In this document: one piece after another, positions 43,984 to 56,878 of the stretch
Position numbering within the stretch: position 1 is the stretch's first letter
Layout of the letters: every line of letters begins with the position of its first letter
The notes under the pieces: generated by a model
The model's input: the letters and a program-made list of their open reading frames with translations, nothing else
The model's database searches: none
Told to the model about the DNA's origin: nothing
Program-made: the position numbers and the translations under genes
Origin: UBA4744 sp963707435
GTDB lineage: Bacteria; Actinomycetota; Acidimicrobiia; Spongiisociales; UBA4744
Direction: 5' to 3'
NCBI GenBank assembly: GCA_963707435.1
Contig: CAVPPF010000002.1
Span: 124,001-188,000 of the forward strand
DNA: 64,000 bases

Positions 43984-45009
43984 CTAGGGGATCACCATCA
44001 GGCGTCCGGCCGCCGGCCGGCGGCCGCCGGCGAGCGCCATGATGATCTCTTCCGCACCGGCGAGCGGGATCTTCTCCAGGACCGGCGCCTGCAGCGTTCC
44101 GTCGGCCAGCCATTCGAGTACCTGCTCAACGTCGCGGCGGTGGCTGCCGAACGAGCCCAGCAGGGCGTACTCGTTGCGGGCCCACAACACCGGCGGCAGG
44201 GTGGTGAGCGGCTCCATGCCGACCCCGACGGCAATGGCTCTCCCACCGGGTCGCAAGGACTTGACCGCGGCATCGAGCGTGGCCGCCCGTCCGACGAACT
44301 CTATGGTGGCATCGACTCCACCTGAGGTGAGCAGCTTGGCCGCCCGGCCGATGGACGTTCCCGGCTCGACCAGGATCGTCTCATCGGCCTGCAGTTGGCG
44401 GGCCCGTTCGAGGGCGGCCGGGTCGGCGTCGGCCACGATCACGGGAGCCGCCCCCCGGGCCCGGGCGATCTGGATACCGTACGAGCCCAGACCTCCCGCT
44501 CCGATGATGAGCACGGCTTCACCGGTTTGAACCCCGGCGCGGCATGCCACCGCGTGGAAGGCGGTGGCGCCGGCGTCGACTGCGGTCGCGGCCACTTCGG
44601 CGGTCGTCGCCTCAGGGCGTACCAGGACCGCGTTTGCCGGCACCACGACCTGTTCGGCCAGTCCGCCGTCGAAGTCGATGCCGGTCATGGCCAGGCGCTC
44701 GCAGATCATCTCCCGATCGCTCAGACAGGCGAGGCAGGACCCGCACGTGACTCCTGCAGCGACGACCACGGCATCGCCTACCGACCAGGATTGGTCGGCC
44801 GATTCGATGATTCGCCCGGCGATCTCATGACCGAGGGTGATGGGAACGTGCCGGGTGCGAGCGGAGCCGTCGAGAAAATGAAGATCGGACCCGCAGACGC
44901 CACAAGCCTCGACGGCGACGACCACGTCGCCGGGTCCCATCGGGCGGAGATCGACGCGTTCGGAGCGGAGATCGTCGGGGCCGTGGAAACGCAGGGAAAG
45001 GACGGTCAT
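43984..45009 (-). CDS. Zinc-dependent alcohol dehydrogenase (MDR family)
   Basis: A 341-residue medium-chain dehydrogenase. Catalytic zinc ligands are in ACGVCGSDLHF and LGHEIAGRI; the structural zinc cysteines are in CGSCLACLSDREMIC near residue 90; the NAD(P)-binding glycine motif is IGAGGLGSYG near 175. It oxidises alcohols or polyols, or threonine-like substrates, but the sequence does not decide. ATG at 45009 was chosen over an upstream in-frame extension. Confidence 0.93.
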   Translation of the reverse strand: MTVLSLRFHGPDDLRSERVDLRPMGPGDVVVAVEACGVCGSDLHFLDGSARTRHVPITLGHEIAGRIIESADQSWSVGDAVVVAAGVTCGSCLACLSDREMICERLAMTGIDFDGGLAEQVVVPANAVLVRPEATTAEVAATAVDAGATAFHAVACRAGVQTGEAVLIIGAGGLGSYGIQIARARGAAPVIVADADPAALERARQLQADETILVEPGTSIGRAAKLLTSGGVDATIEFVGRAATLDAAVKSLRPGGRAIAVGVGMEPLTTLPPVLWARNEYALLGSFGSHRRDVEQVLEWLADGTLQAPVLEKIPLAGAEEIIMALAGGRRPAAGRLMVIP

Positions 45010-45130
45010 GCGCCAACGATACGCGCCCGGTGCCGGTCTGTGCATGCGGGCGAACTGCAACCACCTCAAGTGTTATTTCGTATGGACGATGACAACCCTA
45101 AGTGGCATTGATCGACGATGGGAGCAATCG

Positions 45131-45727
45131 ATGAAAGTGGTGAAACGCTGGGGGGTCATGACGCTGGTGGTGTTGCTGGTCCTCGGGACGATGGGCGCGG
45201 CGCTGGCCGATGAACCAACCTCCGACGACAGAACCCACAAGACCCCACGCGACGCGGCGCTCTACCTCGCCGAGTACGAGTGGGCGCAAGAGTTGTGGCC
45301 GATCGTTTACTACTGGGTCGGACCGGGCGCCTGCGCTGAGTCCGAGCCTTCTGGATTCGGGTTGTTTCTCCCTCCTCCCGCTGAAGAAGAATGCACCCCG
45401 CCGGTCCTCACCGGTCCCCAGGGTCAGCTGAACCACGGGTCCATGGTGTCGTCGTTCGTGCACTGGCTCAAGGTCGGGGGCCTGAAGGCTCTGGCCGAGG
45501 AACATGAAGATCTTCACGGGTTCACGGATTTGCCGAAAGGCCAGCTGGTGAAGATGTTCGCCCACGAGGATTTTGGGAAGCAAGACTCCCCGGATCTCGA
45601 GGACGAGGACGTTGGAGACGGCGTGGACGGCTTCGATGGCGCCGCCGACGAACAAGACGGCCACGGACCGCCCGCCTGGGTCATCGAGAAGAAGGCCGAG
45701 AAGGCCAACAAAGCCAAGAACAAGTAG
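45131..45727 (+). CDS. Secreted acidic protein of unknown function
   Basis: A 198-residue protein with a clear signal peptide (MKVVKRWGVMTLVVLLVLG, cleavage after ALA near residue 26). The mature part has a Cys pair (in GACAESE and EECTPP), a central helical LKVGGLKALAEEHEDLHGF segment and an Asp/Glu-rich stretch (about 160-183) before a Lys-rich end (KKAEKANKAKNK). I do not recognise a family. GGGAG precedes the ATG. A strong hairpin follows the stop by 33 bases. Confidence 0.75.
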   Translation: MKVVKRWGVMTLVVLLVLGTMGAALADEPTSDDRTHKTPRDAALYLAEYEWAQELWPIVYYWVGPGACAESEPSGFGLFLPPPAEEECTPPVLTGPQGQLNHGSMVSSFVHWLKVGGLKALAEEHEDLHGFTDLPKGQLVKMFAHEDFGKQDSPDLEDEDVGDGVDGFDGAADEQDGHGPPAWVIEKKAEKANKAKNK

Positions 45728-45760
45728 AACCACCAAGCCCCCATCAAGCCATCTCGTCGA

Positions 45761-45784
45761 GAGGGCGGCCGCAAGGCCGCCCTC
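45761..45784 (+). terminator. Perfect 10-bp stem with GCAA loop
   Basis: GAGGGCGGCC and GGCCGCCCTC flank the tetraloop GCAA, 33 bases after the stop of the secreted acidic protein. No T-tract follows. A transcription terminator is the natural reading. Confidence 0.7.
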
Positions 45785-45834
45785 GGCGCGGCTCTGGCAG
45801 AACTTGCCATGCATGGTTTTGCATATATCGAAAA

Positions 45835-45857
45835 GGCCCGGCTATGGTCACCGGGCC
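45835..45857 (+). other. Leader hairpin before the M23 peptidase gene
   Basis: GGCCCGG and CCGGGCC form a perfect 7-bp stem with a 9-base loop, ending 38 bases before the M23 start. It could be a 5'-leader element or a second terminator stem; I see no known riboswitch core around it. Confidence 0.4.
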
Positions 45858-45895
45858 CGACCGGTCAGGTTGGGTTTACTTCCACAGGTACTCCA

Positions 45896-46480
45896 ATGGT
45901 TCTTCAACGCGTCCTCGCCGCTCTTGCAGCGGCGCTCATCCTGATCACCGCGGCAGCCCCGCCCGCGGTTGCCGCCGAGGATCTCCTCCTCCGATTTCCT
46001 CAACTCGACGAGGACACCGAGTTCGTGAACTCCTGGGGCTACTCGCGGTCGGGAGGACGAAGGCATCAAGGCACCGATCTGATGGGCAGCAAGATGTCGC
46101 CCGTCGTAGCCGTCCTCGATGGCGTCGTCGACACGATGCGCAAAGGCGGCATCTCCGGCTACTACATCGTGATCGATCACGGCGACGACGTGAGCTCCTG
46201 GTACATGCACTTGAACAACGACACCCCCGGTACGGATGACCGCCTGGGAGGTGCCGAATATGCATTTGCCGAGGGTCTCGCGGTTGGCGACTTCGTGGAA
46301 GCGGGTCAGACCATCGGATATGTCGGCGACAGTGGAAACGCCGAGTGGACCGGAGCCCATACGCACTTCGAACTGCACATCGACGGGCGCGCCGTCAACC
46401 CCTATCCGTACCTGAAGGATGCCTGGGAACGCTGGCTGCTCGAGCTTGCCATCGAACGCGGCGAGACCGACTTCAGGTAG
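45896..46480 (+). CDS. Secreted M23-family metallopeptidase
   Basis: A 194-residue exported protein with a signal peptide (MVLQRVLAALAAALILITAA, ending PAVAA) and a compact LytM domain. Zinc residues are seen in RRHQGTDLMG (His and Asp) and in GAHTHFELHIDG. The IVIDHGDDVSSWYMHL strand is typical. Such enzymes cleave peptide cross-links in peptidoglycan or activate amidases. ATG at 45896 was chosen because the signal peptide begins there. It converges on the NAD(P)-binding gene with five bases between stops. Confidence 0.9.
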   Translation: MVLQRVLAALAAALILITAAAPPAVAAEDLLLRFPQLDEDTEFVNSWGYSRSGGRRHQGTDLMGSKMSPVVAVLDGVVDTMRKGGISGYYIVIDHGDDVSSWYMHLNNDTPGTDDRLGGAEYAFAEGLAVGDFVEAGQTIGYVGDSGNAEWTGAHTHFELHIDGRAVNPYPYLKDAWERWLLELAIERGETDFR

Positions 46481-46485
46481 CCGGG

Positions 46486-46947
46486 TCAGGGTTCGGCCAG
46501 CCCGGCACGGTCGTTGAGGTCCGCTACCTCGCGAGCGATGTCCGGTTTGGGCCTTCCCTCCGTTTGGACCGCAGCGACTTCCGGAGCGCACCCAAGCAGC
46601 GGAGCCGGTGATCTCGTACCGACCCAGATCGCTCGCCGGACGCCCGCGTCCCGGATGGCCGTTTTCCATGTGTCCACTACACCGTCGGCGTCCGCGGCAA
46701 AGGCGAACGCCCGGCCATCGTGGAGGGCGGCTTCTACGCATACGGCTGTGAAGGCCTGGTACGAAGCAGCGGTCAAGTGGGACCCGTCCGACATATCGCC
46801 GACGGCAACCTTTGCCCCGAGGGCTCGCAGCGTCTTGGCGGAATCGCCGTCGCCGACGAAAGCGCGGATTTCCCCTCCACGCTCGGCCAGCGCGGCGACA
46901 ATCGCCCCTCCGAGGGGTGTATCTGCCCCAACTACGATCACCGGCAT
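46486..46947 (-). CDS. NAD(P)-binding (NmrA-like) Rossmann protein
   Basis: A 153-residue short Rossmann-fold protein. VVGADTPLGGAIVAALAERG at the start is an atypical extended-SDR nucleotide motif, followed by GAKVAVGDMSD, as in NmrA-like sugar or redox sensors. The protein is about half the usual NmrA length, and no catalytic YxxxK is present. It is divergent from gltB, 65 bases away. Confidence 0.75.
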   Translation of the reverse strand: MPVIVVGADTPLGGAIVAALAERGGEIRAFVGDGDSAKTLRALGAKVAVGDMSDGSHLTAASYQAFTAVCVEAALHDGRAFAFAADADGVVDTWKTAIRDAGVRRAIWVGTRSPAPLLGCAPEVAAVQTEGRPKPDIAREVADLNDRAGLAEP

Positions 46948-47012
46948 AGGGAGGAAGCTATCAGCAATCTTCCGGCAGCACTATGCTGCCCCGCTCCTGC
47001 GAGGGGGAGGAC

Positions 47013-51524
<4,512 letters not shown>

Positions 51525-51583
51525 AGAACCCGCGCTGGTACTATGTCCTATCTCCGTAGTGCAAATTGGGGTGAGCAACGACC

Positions 51584-52993
51584 ATGGCAACCGTCGACAT
51601 TGACTTAGGTGCCTACAAGCTGGGCTGGAGCGACAAGGAAGACTATGTCTTCAAGCCCGCGAAGGGCTTGAACGAGGACATCATCCGTCAGATGTCGCTG
51701 ATGAAGGGCGAGCCGGATTGGATGCTCGAATTCAGGCTCAAGGCCTACAAGCGCTGGCTCCGCAAACCCATCCCGCAGTGGGGTGGCGGCGGACTGCTCA
51801 ACGAGATCGACTTCGACGACATCTACTACTACATCAAGCCGACCGAGGGCCAGGCCAAAGATTGGGACATGGTTCCCGACTCGATCAAGGAGACCTACGA
51901 AAAGCTGGGGATTCCGCAAGCCGAGCGCAAGTACCTGGCAGGGGTCACGGCCCAGTACGAGTCGGAGGTCGTCTACCACAAGAACCGCGAGGACCTCGAG
52001 AAGCTTGGGGTTCTGTTCACCGACATGGACACTGCGGTTCGCGAGTATCCCGAGATCGTCAAGGAATACTTCGGGACGATCATTCCGCCAAACGACAACA
52101 AGTTCGCCGCCCTCAACTCGGCCGTGTGGTCTGGCGGTTCGTTCATCTACGTTCCTCCCGGCGTCCACCTCGATCAGCCCCTCCAGGCGTACTTCCGGAT
52201 CAACGCCGAGAACATGGGTCAGTTCGAGCGGACGCTCATCATCGTGGATGAGGGGGCGTACTGCCACTATGTCGAGGGTTGTTCTGCACCCGTCTACTCG
52301 ACCGACTCGCTGCACTCCGCCGTCGTTGAGATCGTGGTCAAGAAGGGTGGGCGGTGCCGGTACACGACCATCCAGAACTGGTCGAACAATGTGTATAACC
52401 TGGTCACCAAGCGGGCGGCCGCCTACGAGAACGCCACGATGGAGTGGGTCGACGGCAACCTCGGCTCCAAGCTGACAATGAAGTACCCGGCCGTCTGGCT
52501 GCTGGAACCCGGAGCCCACGGCGAAGTGTTGTCAATCGCCTTCGCCGGCCCCGGCCAGCACCAGGATGCCGGCGCCAAGATCGTGCATGCAGCTTCGGAC
52601 ACGACGTCGACCATCACCTCGAAGTCGATATCCCGGGGGGGAGGCAGAGCGGGATACCGGGGTCTCATCCGGGTGGAGCCGGGCGCCGAGAGAACCAAAT
52701 CGTTCGTGCGCTGCGATGCGCTGATACTCGACGATCATTCTCGCTCGGATACCTATCCGTATATGGAGATTGAGGAAGCCGACGCTCAGATCGGTCACGA
52801 AGCGACCGTCTCCAAGGTGGGGGAGGACCAACTGTTCTACCTGATGAGTCGCGGACTGAGCGAAGAGGAAGCAACCTCGATGATCGTGGCGGGTTTCATC
52901 GAACCCATCGTCAAGGAACTGCCGATGGAGTACGCCGTTGAAATGAACCGCCTGATCGAACTCAACATGGTCGAGGCCGGCGCTATCGGATAG
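51584..52993 (+). CDS. sufB: Fe-S cluster assembly scaffold subunit SufB
   Basis: A 469-residue SufB. The N-terminal ADP-ribosyl-like segment is followed by FAALNSAVWSGGSFIYVPPGV, the beta-helix core (VEGCSAPVYSTDSLHSAVVE) and the C-terminal block RSDTYPYMEIEEADAQIGHEATVSK, which is the actinobacterial form. With SufC and SufD it forms the scaffold on which Fe-S clusters are built. No sufC, sufD, sufS or sufR gene is present nearby: the next genes are an SDR and an accessory block. The PFOR, GltB and sigma-class enzymes here would all depend on this pathway or another one elsewhere. Confidence 0.95.
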   Translation: MATVDIDLGAYKLGWSDKEDYVFKPAKGLNEDIIRQMSLMKGEPDWMLEFRLKAYKRWLRKPIPQWGGGGLLNEIDFDDIYYYIKPTEGQAKDWDMVPDSIKETYEKLGIPQAERKYLAGVTAQYESEVVYHKNREDLEKLGVLFTDMDTAVREYPEIVKEYFGTIIPPNDNKFAALNSAVWSGGSFIYVPPGVHLDQPLQAYFRINAENMGQFERTLIIVDEGAYCHYVEGCSAPVYSTDSLHSAVVEIVVKKGGRCRYTTIQNWSNNVYNLVTKRAAAYENATMEWVDGNLGSKLTMKYPAVWLLEPGAHGEVLSIAFAGPGQHQDAGAKIVHAASDTTSTITSKSISRGGGRAGYRGLIRVEPGAERTKSFVRCDALILDDHSRSDTYPYMEIEEADAQIGHEATVSKVGEDQLFYLMSRGLSEEEATSMIVAGFIEPIVKELPMEYAVEMNRLIELNMVEAGAIG

Positions 52994-53084
52994 CGGGCCG
53001 GGATCCGCCACTTCTTCACCGAAGGATCGGCTGCGGTCGTGGTCGGGATCGTGCCTAGAGTCCCCAAGTCGACCACGGAGGATC

Positions 53085-53789
53085 ATGACTGAAAAGAGAG
53101 TCGCGGTCGTCACAGCTGCAGGCAAGGGGATGGGCGCCGCGATTGCTCGCGAATTAGCGGCCGACGGCTACGCCGTTTCTTTGCTTTCGGTATCAGAGGC
53201 AGCCGTCGAACTGGCGAAGGAGCTGGGCGGGATCGGAATGCGCGGATCGGTAACGAATCCTGCCGATCTGGCCACCCTGGTGCGAAGGACTACCGACGGT
53301 TTCGGCCGGATCGATGCGGTCGTCAACAACACCGGGCATCCTCCCAAGGGACCGCTGCTCGAGATCTCCGACGAACAGTGGCATGCCGGCCTCGACCTGG
53401 CGGTGCTCAATGTGGTGCGCATGGCCCGGCTGGTGACTCCCATCATGCAAGCTGCCGGGGGTGGAGCCATCGTCAACATCTCGACGTTTGCCGCATATGA
53501 GCCGGATCCCGGTTTTCCCGTCTCGGCCAGCCTCCGGGCTGCCCTGGGGAGCTTCGCCAAGCTCTACGCCGATACGTACGCCGCCGATGGGATCCGCATG
53601 AACAACGTCCTGCCCGGATTCATCGAGAGTTACCCGGTCGACGAGAACACTGTGGCGCGGATCCCGATGGGCCGCGCCGGTACGGTTGAGGAGATCGCCA
53701 AGACGGTCGCCTTTCTCGTGTCGGGCGGCGCTGGATACATCACGGGGCAGAACATCAAGGTTGACGGGGGCATCACCCGCTCCGTGTAG
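53085..53789 (+). CDS. Short-chain dehydrogenase/reductase lacking the YxxxK catalytic pair
   Basis: A 234-residue SDR fold. The nucleotide motif TAAGKGMGAA (TGxxxGxG-like), the NNTG strand and the end motif GYITGQNIKVDGG are present. Ser133 in NISTFAAY is in the catalytic serine position, but at the usual tyrosine and lysine positions stand Val146 and Leu150 (FPVSASLRAAL). It is therefore not a classical oxidoreductase. I recall a subfamily with this substitution and a conserved RMNNVLPGF segment, so it is probably a real, divergent SDR rather than a decayed one. It follows sufB by 91 bases. Confidence 0.85.
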   Translation: MTEKRVAVVTAAGKGMGAAIARELAADGYAVSLLSVSEAAVELAKELGGIGMRGSVTNPADLATLVRRTTDGFGRIDAVVNNTGHPPKGPLLEISDEQWHAGLDLAVLNVVRMARLVTPIMQAAGGGAIVNISTFAAYEPDPGFPVSASLRAALGSFAKLYADTYAADGIRMNNVLPGFIESYPVDENTVARIPMGRAGTVEEIAKTVAFLVSGGAGYITGQNIKVDGGITRSV

Positions 53790-53794
53790 CAGCG

Positions 53795-53823
53795 ATGGCG
53801 CCCGATCTGGCGATATCGGTGGG
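53795..53823 (+). repeat. Dispersed repeat, copy 1 of 4
   Basis: Starts ATGGCGC and contains GGCGATATCGGTGGG. It follows the SDR stop by six bases. It is the most diverged copy; the others are at 54263, 55068 and 56287. Confidence 0.5.
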
Positions 53824-54114
53824 CTACTCAACTGGTTTCAAGGGCGTGAATCCCAAGAGCCGCCACACCAAGATGCCAACAGCGACGCCAAGAAGAAACG
53901 GAAACACCGGAGACCGGTCCCCACCTGGCCACTCCAATATCGGGTTACCCAACCATGACGTGCAACGCTCCCAACTCGACACGCCACCCGGTATGTTGCA
54001 CCCGGCGGTCATGGTGCCGAGAAGGGTGACGACTCCCGCCGATGTCGACAGGGCAATCCGCGATGCGAGAGCGATACTCACAGGCCGAGGCGATGTATTC
54101 GTGGGAAGGCCCAT
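53824..54114 (-). CDS. Possible small membrane protein
   Basis: A 96-residue open frame ending in a clear hydrophobic helix (SPVFPFLLGVAVGILVWRLLGF) with a preceding one (SIALASRIALSTSAGVVTLLGT), and a Cys/Gly/Trp-rich stretch between them (GCNIPGGVSSWERC, EWPGGDRSP) that looks like a real exported loop. The upstream extension to 54444 looks non-coding, so ATG at 54114 was taken. No recognised family. The evidence is only the two membrane helices and conserved-looking loop. Confidence 0.4.
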   Translation of the reverse strand: MGLPTNTSPRPVSIALASRIALSTSAGVVTLLGTMTAGCNIPGGVSSWERCTSWLGNPILEWPGGDRSPVFPFLLGVAVGILVWRLLGFTPLKPVE

Positions 54115-54262
54115 TCGAGTCCGGCGCAACGTTGATCGGTGTCGACGGCGTGGCGACCACCGAGCGAGCGGATGTGATGTGGCGATCACGATTCCAATGT
54201 TGCGTGTTCGCCGTACCGAGCGCCGACGTGCCGTTATCGCGTACCTGCTAGGTGCGCTTGAT

Positions 54263-54291
54263 ATGACGCATAGCGGGGTGATCTGGGCGGG
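54263..54291 (+). repeat. Dispersed repeat, copy 2 of 4
   Basis: ATGACGCATAGCGGGGTGAT followed by CTGGGCGGG. It shares the GGGGTGATCTGGGCGGG half exactly with copy 3 apart from one base. Confidence 0.55.
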
Positions 54292-54444
54292 TAGATGGCG
54301 GCCTACAAGGCTTCTCCCACGTGTGGTGATCGGTGTGAGTCTCACCGCGAAGCCTTGATCGTTCATACATTCAACCGTCAGAGCGGTGATCTCGAACCTA
54401 TCAACGTCGACGTGGGCGACGCTCGTGTAGTCGGGGTCGTTCAA

Positions 54445-54915
54445 CCCATCAGCGATGACGGGCCCGTTGTGATCCTCGTGGTGTTCATGTCGAGTTGGAC
54501 GTCGGGAGACATCTCCGCAGTGCCATCAGAATCAGAACCATGGTCTGCGCGGCGTACGTTGCTCGGCAAGTAACCGGATTCTGCGCCGCTCCCAACCGAG
54601 ACGGCGACGCTCAATACGCCCGCGCCGCCAACGGGTTAAGACCCTCGTGAGTCGACTCTGACGGGCTGACTCATTGTTGGAGGTACTCACGCTTCCATCT
54701 TCTCGCATAAGGAGTCCGCAGACAAGCTCAAGCGTGGCGATGGTGGGGTTTCGTTCTGATAGGAACTGCTTCCAGATGGAAACGCTCTACACCAAACCCT
54801 CATCATGCTTGCTGGCGACCATCAGCAAGGATTGAGTCACCGCATCGACTGTGAATCTGTCGTCCAGTGCCGGTTTGCGACGACCATTCGGAGCGAAGGT
54901 ATCGCTCACCGTCCG
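54445..54915. other. Stretch without a supported gene
   Basis: About 470 bases with short, low-quality open frames on both strands only. No recognisable domain, repeat or RNA was seen. Confidence 0.5.
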
Positions 54916-55015
54916 GAGCACTGATCGACCACCGCGTGGTGTCCCCGAACCGGCAGATATGCCAACCGCCGACCCACTATCAGGACACATCACACCCGGT
55001 GGTCGATCAGTGCTC
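54916..55015. mobile_element. 100-bp element bounded by 19-bp perfect inverted repeats
   Basis: The arms at 54916-54934 and 54997-55015 (GAGCACTGATCGACCACCG and its exact complement) enclose 62 bases. No gene fits inside and no target duplication is visible next to the arms. A MITE-like remnant, a recombination site or a large hairpin are the options. Confidence 0.45.
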
Positions 55016-55067
55016 GGATAATCGAGCGCAGTGATGCCGTTCTGGGACACGTCGGGTAGTGAGTGTC

Positions 55068-55097
55068 ATGGCGCGAGATCAGGGTGATCTGGGCGGG
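55068..55097 (+). repeat. Dispersed repeat, copy 3 of 4
   Basis: ATGGCGCGAGATCAGGGTGA then TCTGGGCGGG; 25 of 30 bases match copy 4. It lies 90 bases upstream of the lipoprotein gene. Confidence 0.6.
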
Positions 55098-55186
55098 TCG
55101 GGCGGGTGTGCGGCGGTGCAGACGCTGACATGGTCTGGGGTCGAGTCGCCAGACGGCTACTAGCTTGGATGGTGTCGGAGGGGATG

Positions 55187-55795
55187 ATGACACGGCGAAT
55201 CTCGACAACCGCAATGTCCATTGGGTTGGTTGGCGTTGTTCTCGTGGTATCGGCGTGTTCGTCTGGTCAAGGGTCGATCGGGGGAAACCCTTCCGAAGTC
55301 CCCGAAGGTCTTGTGGACGGCACGGACGATTTCGTTGCATGCATGGACCGGGCGGGATTTGGCCCAGTCGGTCAGGTGCAGGTCGTGTTTGCCAAGACTG
55401 GCGATTTCTTCGCGATCGACCAACTTGTTGCGGGACTGCCCGAAGGGGAACAGGCTTTCCTTTCCTTGGCGGATAGCGAAGCGACCGACCGGCGAGACAA
55501 ATACTCGGCGTGCGCTGAGGAGCTTCTTACCCAAGGCACGGAGCCAGGACCCCTCCTCGAACCTCTTCCAGCTAGGTTCCGCGCCCAGGTGGAGAGCTGT
55601 CTGCTGCAAGCACCTCTGGTTTCAGGTTTGGTGCTGATAGATGCCGGGGTTGACGAGGACGGCCATCTTGATATCAGATTCGAGCATGACGGCCTCGAAG
55701 ACCCCTTGGAGAGCGTCTTGACAGACTCGGATAGAGCTTGCCTCGAAAGAGTGGAACGCGCCTACCGCGATCATCGGACTGCCCAAGGGTCCTAG
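55187..55795 (+). CDS. Small lipoprotein of unknown function
   Basis: A 202-residue protein with a lipoprotein signal (MTRRISTTAMSIGLVGVVLV, lipobox VSAC). The mature part has conserved-looking cysteines in VACMDRAGF, YSACAEELL, VESCLLQ and RACLERVERAY, a pattern common in actinobacterial exported proteins that pair cysteines. No family is recognised. ATG at 55187 was taken; two other in-frame starts lie within 18 bases upstream. It has a GGAGGGG just before it. Confidence 0.65.
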   Translation: MTRRISTTAMSIGLVGVVLVVSACSSGQGSIGGNPSEVPEGLVDGTDDFVACMDRAGFGPVGQVQVVFAKTGDFFAIDQLVAGLPEGEQAFLSLADSEATDRRDKYSACAEELLTQGTEPGPLLEPLPARFRAQVESCLLQAPLVSGLVLIDAGVDEDGHLDIRFEHDGLEDPLESVLTDSDRACLERVERAYRDHRTAQGS

Positions 55796-56286
55796 GGACG
55801 ATGATCCAACTGCATTGCGGATCGGCAACCGGTGGGGCTATCACCAGTCGTCTCAACATGGCAAAGTCGCCGCCCACAGCGCATATCCACGCTCAACCGC
55901 CGACTTCGCCGGGGGCTGAATCCACCCTTGGACCGGCAGTTCTGTTGCGGGCCGATCGATGGGCGTTGCTGCAAGAGACGGCGCACTCGGAGAAGACAAA
56001 GAGGGAACGTCACCTTTGGTCCTCTCGGACCTTCCAGCGTGACCGGTTTTCACCCTCACATGCCGGCTCTTCGGTGGGTCATTGCTCCGAGCGCACCGTC
56101 ACAGTCAAGAATGCCGCCAATCACCCCCACGTGTCAACCCCAACCGCTCGCGAGGTGAGGATATGTGGGTAATCCGTCCTAGATCCATCATCGGTCGGAA
56201 CGACTCCGCCACGGTCCGTGTTCGCCGTGGAGCCGGGCCGGTAGCGCAGGAGGTGCCGGTATGCGCTTTTCAAGGAAACGGGCGAT
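55796..56286. other. Stretch without a supported gene
   Basis: About 490 bases holding only overlapping low-quality frames. No domain, RNA or repeat was recognised. Confidence 0.5.
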
Positions 56287-56316
56287 ATGGCGCGAGATTA
56301 GGGCGATATGGGTGGA
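56287..56316 (+). repeat. Dispersed repeat, copy 4 of 4
   Basis: ATGGCGCGAGATTAGGGCGA then TATGGGTGGA; it ends one base before the 3' end of the minus-strand small membrane gene. Confidence 0.6.
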
Positions 56317-56748
56317 TCAAACGGAGTCGTCTTGATCAGGCTCCAATGCCGCGGCCATCTCCCCACCGCCGGGAGGGGGACGTCTGGGTTCTCGCACCCC
56401 GGCTTCCTCGGGGCCAGCACCAGGAGGAGGTTTCGACAATCTTCGGATGTCTCTCCTGAAACGGATCCAGCCGGTCACCGCACCCACCAACAACAAGCCT
56501 GCCGCCGCATACAGCACACCCGTCAGGAACGTCCCACCGACCAGCAAAAACACCCCACCGCCACCGACCATGATCACCGAACCCGCGAAGAGATTCACCC
56601 ACAGCCGCTGGCCTCGGAACGGTTCCACGGAGGCTGCGAAGAAGTGCTTCGGGCTGCCCAAGCTGTATGCCCATAAACGGTTCCGGCGACTCTGACGCTC
56701 GTAACGTCGCCGACGGCGTTGTAGCTGCCGTAGTTGGGGTTGATCCAT
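56317..56748 (-). CDS. Small membrane protein with basic N-terminus
   Basis: A 143-residue protein. A strongly basic Gln/Arg N-terminus (MDQPQLRQLQRRRRRYERQ) is followed by two hydrophobic helices (about 50-95, VNLFAGSVIMVGGGGVFLLVG then VLYAAAGLLLVGAVTGW) and a Pro/Gly-rich tail. The two-helix hairpin topology is plausible for an inner-membrane protein. No family recognised. ATG at 56748 was taken over 56778 because the first residues upstream look non-coding. Confidence 0.55.
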   Translation of the reverse strand: MDQPQLRQLQRRRRRYERQSRRNRLWAYSLGSPKHFFAASVEPFRGQRLWVNLFAGSVIMVGGGGVFLLVGGTFLTGVLYAAAGLLLVGAVTGWIRFRRDIRRLSKPPPGAGPEEAGVREPRRPPPGGGEMAAALEPDQDDSV

Positions 56749-56878
56749 CCGGTACCTCGCCGTACAAGCATGCCACACCGCCCTTGTCCGAGGTGCCGGG
56801 ATGCATGGATTTGGTGGCGGCCCGTTGTGGCTCCAGAACTAGGTGATAGGCGTCGTGGGTCGCTGTACTGTGACGTCA

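Noticed and set aside
45835..45857. Possible c-di-AMP riboswitch before the M23 gene
   Set aside because: Only one simple stem-loop is present, without the conserved ydaO core; not called.
54787..55050. 87-residue minus-strand open frame
   Set aside because: It overlaps the inverted-repeat element, has no recognisable domain, and its residues resemble a shadow frame.
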